Origin: Acidobacteriota bacterium
GTDB lineage: Bacteria > Acidobacteriota > Terriglobia > Terriglobales > Acidobacteriaceae
DNA: 6,170 nt
Direction of reading: 5' to 3'
NCBI GenBank assembly: GCA_003225515.1
Contig: QIAK01000454.1
Coordinates: 10,420 to 16,589, forward strand
Of the stretch, positions 5,478 to 6,170 are shown in pieces. Position 1 is the stretch's first letter. The number at the start of each line of letters is the position of its first letter. The notes beneath the pieces were generated by a model. The model was not told the DNA's origin. It searched no databases and saw only the letters and a list, made by a program, of their open reading frames with translations. A program made the position numbers and the translations under genes.

Positions 5478-6170
5478 ATGAATCCTTTTCCCCTTGGGCA
5501 GGCGTCTGGGTCGTGGTTGGAACACGCAAAAACAGCTAGGCTCATTTTTCGGCAGGCCAGCGCCGGCGCTCATGGCAAAGGTCTCCTGATTCCAGCCCTC
5601 TGCTTCAGATTCAGAGTTCTGCCATCCAGTCTGCTCCTGCTCGCGCTGGTTGTTGGCTTCGCCACAGAGGCAATCGCGCAGACCGCTCCAGAGGCCGATC
5701 CAGTCCCCGCGCAGAGATCGGACCAGAATTCCCCGGCAGCGCCCATTCCTCCAACGTCGGCTCACTTGAGGTCTTTGCCGAAGAATCTCGTTCTCGACCA
5801 GAAGGACTTTTGGACCGCTCCTTTGCATTTTTCTGAGAAGGAGTGGGACTGGGCCCTGCCTTCAATCCTCGTCGGGGGGATGTTCATCAAGGCTGACAGA
5901 TCGATTGAAAAACACGTTCCGACGAGCAAGAGTACGATCTCTCACGCTGTCACTTATTCCAACGCCGGGGTAGCAGCGTTAGCCGCCGCCGGTGGCGGGT
6001 TGTTTCTCTTGGGCCATCTCCAGAACGATGATCAGAAGCGCGAAACCGGGATCCTCGCGGGAGAGGCTGCCATCGGAGCCTTCCTCGACACGGAAGTCTT
6101 CAAGTACGCCGCCGGACGAGAACGCCCGTTCACCGGCTCAGGCACAGGCCGTTTTTTCGTTGGCGGAGAC
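5478..6170 (+). CDS. PAP2-family phosphatase, 3' end cut by window edge
   Basis: This is a phosphatidic-acid-phosphatase-type membrane enzyme; relatives remove phosphate from lipid carriers such as undecaprenyl pyrophosphate or from lipid A. The visible 231 codons stay open to the right edge. Residues 1-46 are a basic lead-in, 47-68 a hydrophobic Sec-type signal (VLPSSLLLLALVVGFATEAIAQ) with likely cleavage after AIA, then a Pro/Ala-rich linker, and LPKNLVLDQKDFWTAPLHF (100-118), which is frequent in this family. WALPSILVGGMF (125-136) and AALAAAGGGLFLLGH (166-180) are membrane segments. The first catalytic motif K-X6-RP is complete (Lys209, Arg216, Pro217); PSGH and SRxxxxxH would follow beyond the edge. 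ATG 5478 is the only usable start, since TAG 5448 precedes it in frame, but the nearest GGAGG (5454-5458) is 19 nt away. Its proximity to wzz suggests a role in carrier recycling, which is inference. Confidence 0.88.
   Translation, partial: MNPFPLGQASGSWLEHAKTARLIFRQASAGAHGKGLLIPALCFRFRVLPSSLLLLALVVGFATEAIAQTAPEADPVPAQRSDQNSPAAPIPPTSAHLRSLPKNLVLDQKDFWTAPLHFSEKEWDWALPSILVGGMFIKADRSIEKHVPTSKSTISHAVTYSNAGVAALAAAGGGLFLLGHLQNDDQKRETGILAGEAAIGAFLDTEVFKYAAGRERPFTGSGTGRFFVGGD

Noticed and set aside
5592..5604. Possible lipobox (PALC) in the PAP2 N-terminus
   Set aside because: Leucine at the -1 position does not fit the lipobox, and the real hydrophobic signal core follows downstream with an AIA-Q type cleavage site.
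5355..5865. Minus-strand frames of 157 and 84 residues
   Set aside because: They lie opposite the PAP2 gene, are rich in Arg, Gly and Glu in a shadow-like way, and show no domain.
1..6170. Mobile elements, CRISPR arrays, tRNA or other RNA genes
   Set aside because: No transposase, terminal repeats, regularly spaced repeats or tRNA-like folds were seen; coding sequence fills nearly all of the window.

Overview
This window is a polysaccharide (O-antigen or exopolysaccharide) biosynthesis segment from a Gram-negative-type bacterium of moderate to high GC content. The glycine/alanine-rich Wzz-type protein and the style of the PAP2 phosphatase resemble what I recall from Acidobacteriota. That placement is an inference from protein style only, because the window has no rRNA or other marker gene.

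Left part (1-2928): three enzymes of CDP-3,6-dideoxyhexose synthesis. On the minus strand, rfbF (glucose-1-phosphate cytidylyltransferase) is followed with overlapping ends by rfbG (CDP-glucose 4,6-dehydratase), which runs off the left edge. Divergently on the plus strand is rfbH (CDP-4-keto-6-deoxyglucose 3-dehydrase, E1), which carries an intact [2Fe-2S] cysteine motif and the PMP-type histidine. Together they convert glucose-1-phosphate to CDP-glucose, then to CDP-4-keto-6-deoxyglucose, then to the 3,4-dehydrated intermediate. A 127-bp divergent control region between rfbF and rfbH holds two candidate sigma70-type promoters and a 7-bp direct repeat that exactly brackets one -35 element.

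Middle (2994-4036): an SDR-type NAD(P)-dependent epimerase/reductase follows rfbH on the same strand. It is a plausible late enzyme of the same sugar pathway. Its reading frame breaks near its C-terminus: the family-like tail continues in another frame and ends 2 bp before the convergent wzz stop codon. This is a frameshift, either a real lesion or a sequence error.

Right part (4039-6170): a Wzz/PCP-type chain-length protein on the minus strand, with two transmembrane segments, a long coiled coil and no kinase domain. Divergent from it is the start of a secreted or membrane PAP2-family phosphatase, cut by the right edge. The 164-bp region between them contains a perfect 8-bp inverted repeat. 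As a unit, the window makes an activated deoxysugar, controls polymer length, and may recycle a lipid-linked phosphate carrier. I see no mobile element, RNA gene or CRISPR array, and nothing that clearly amounts to a wholly new system. The frameshift, the split divergent sugar operon and the two symmetric or repeated non-coding motifs are the points most worth a second look.
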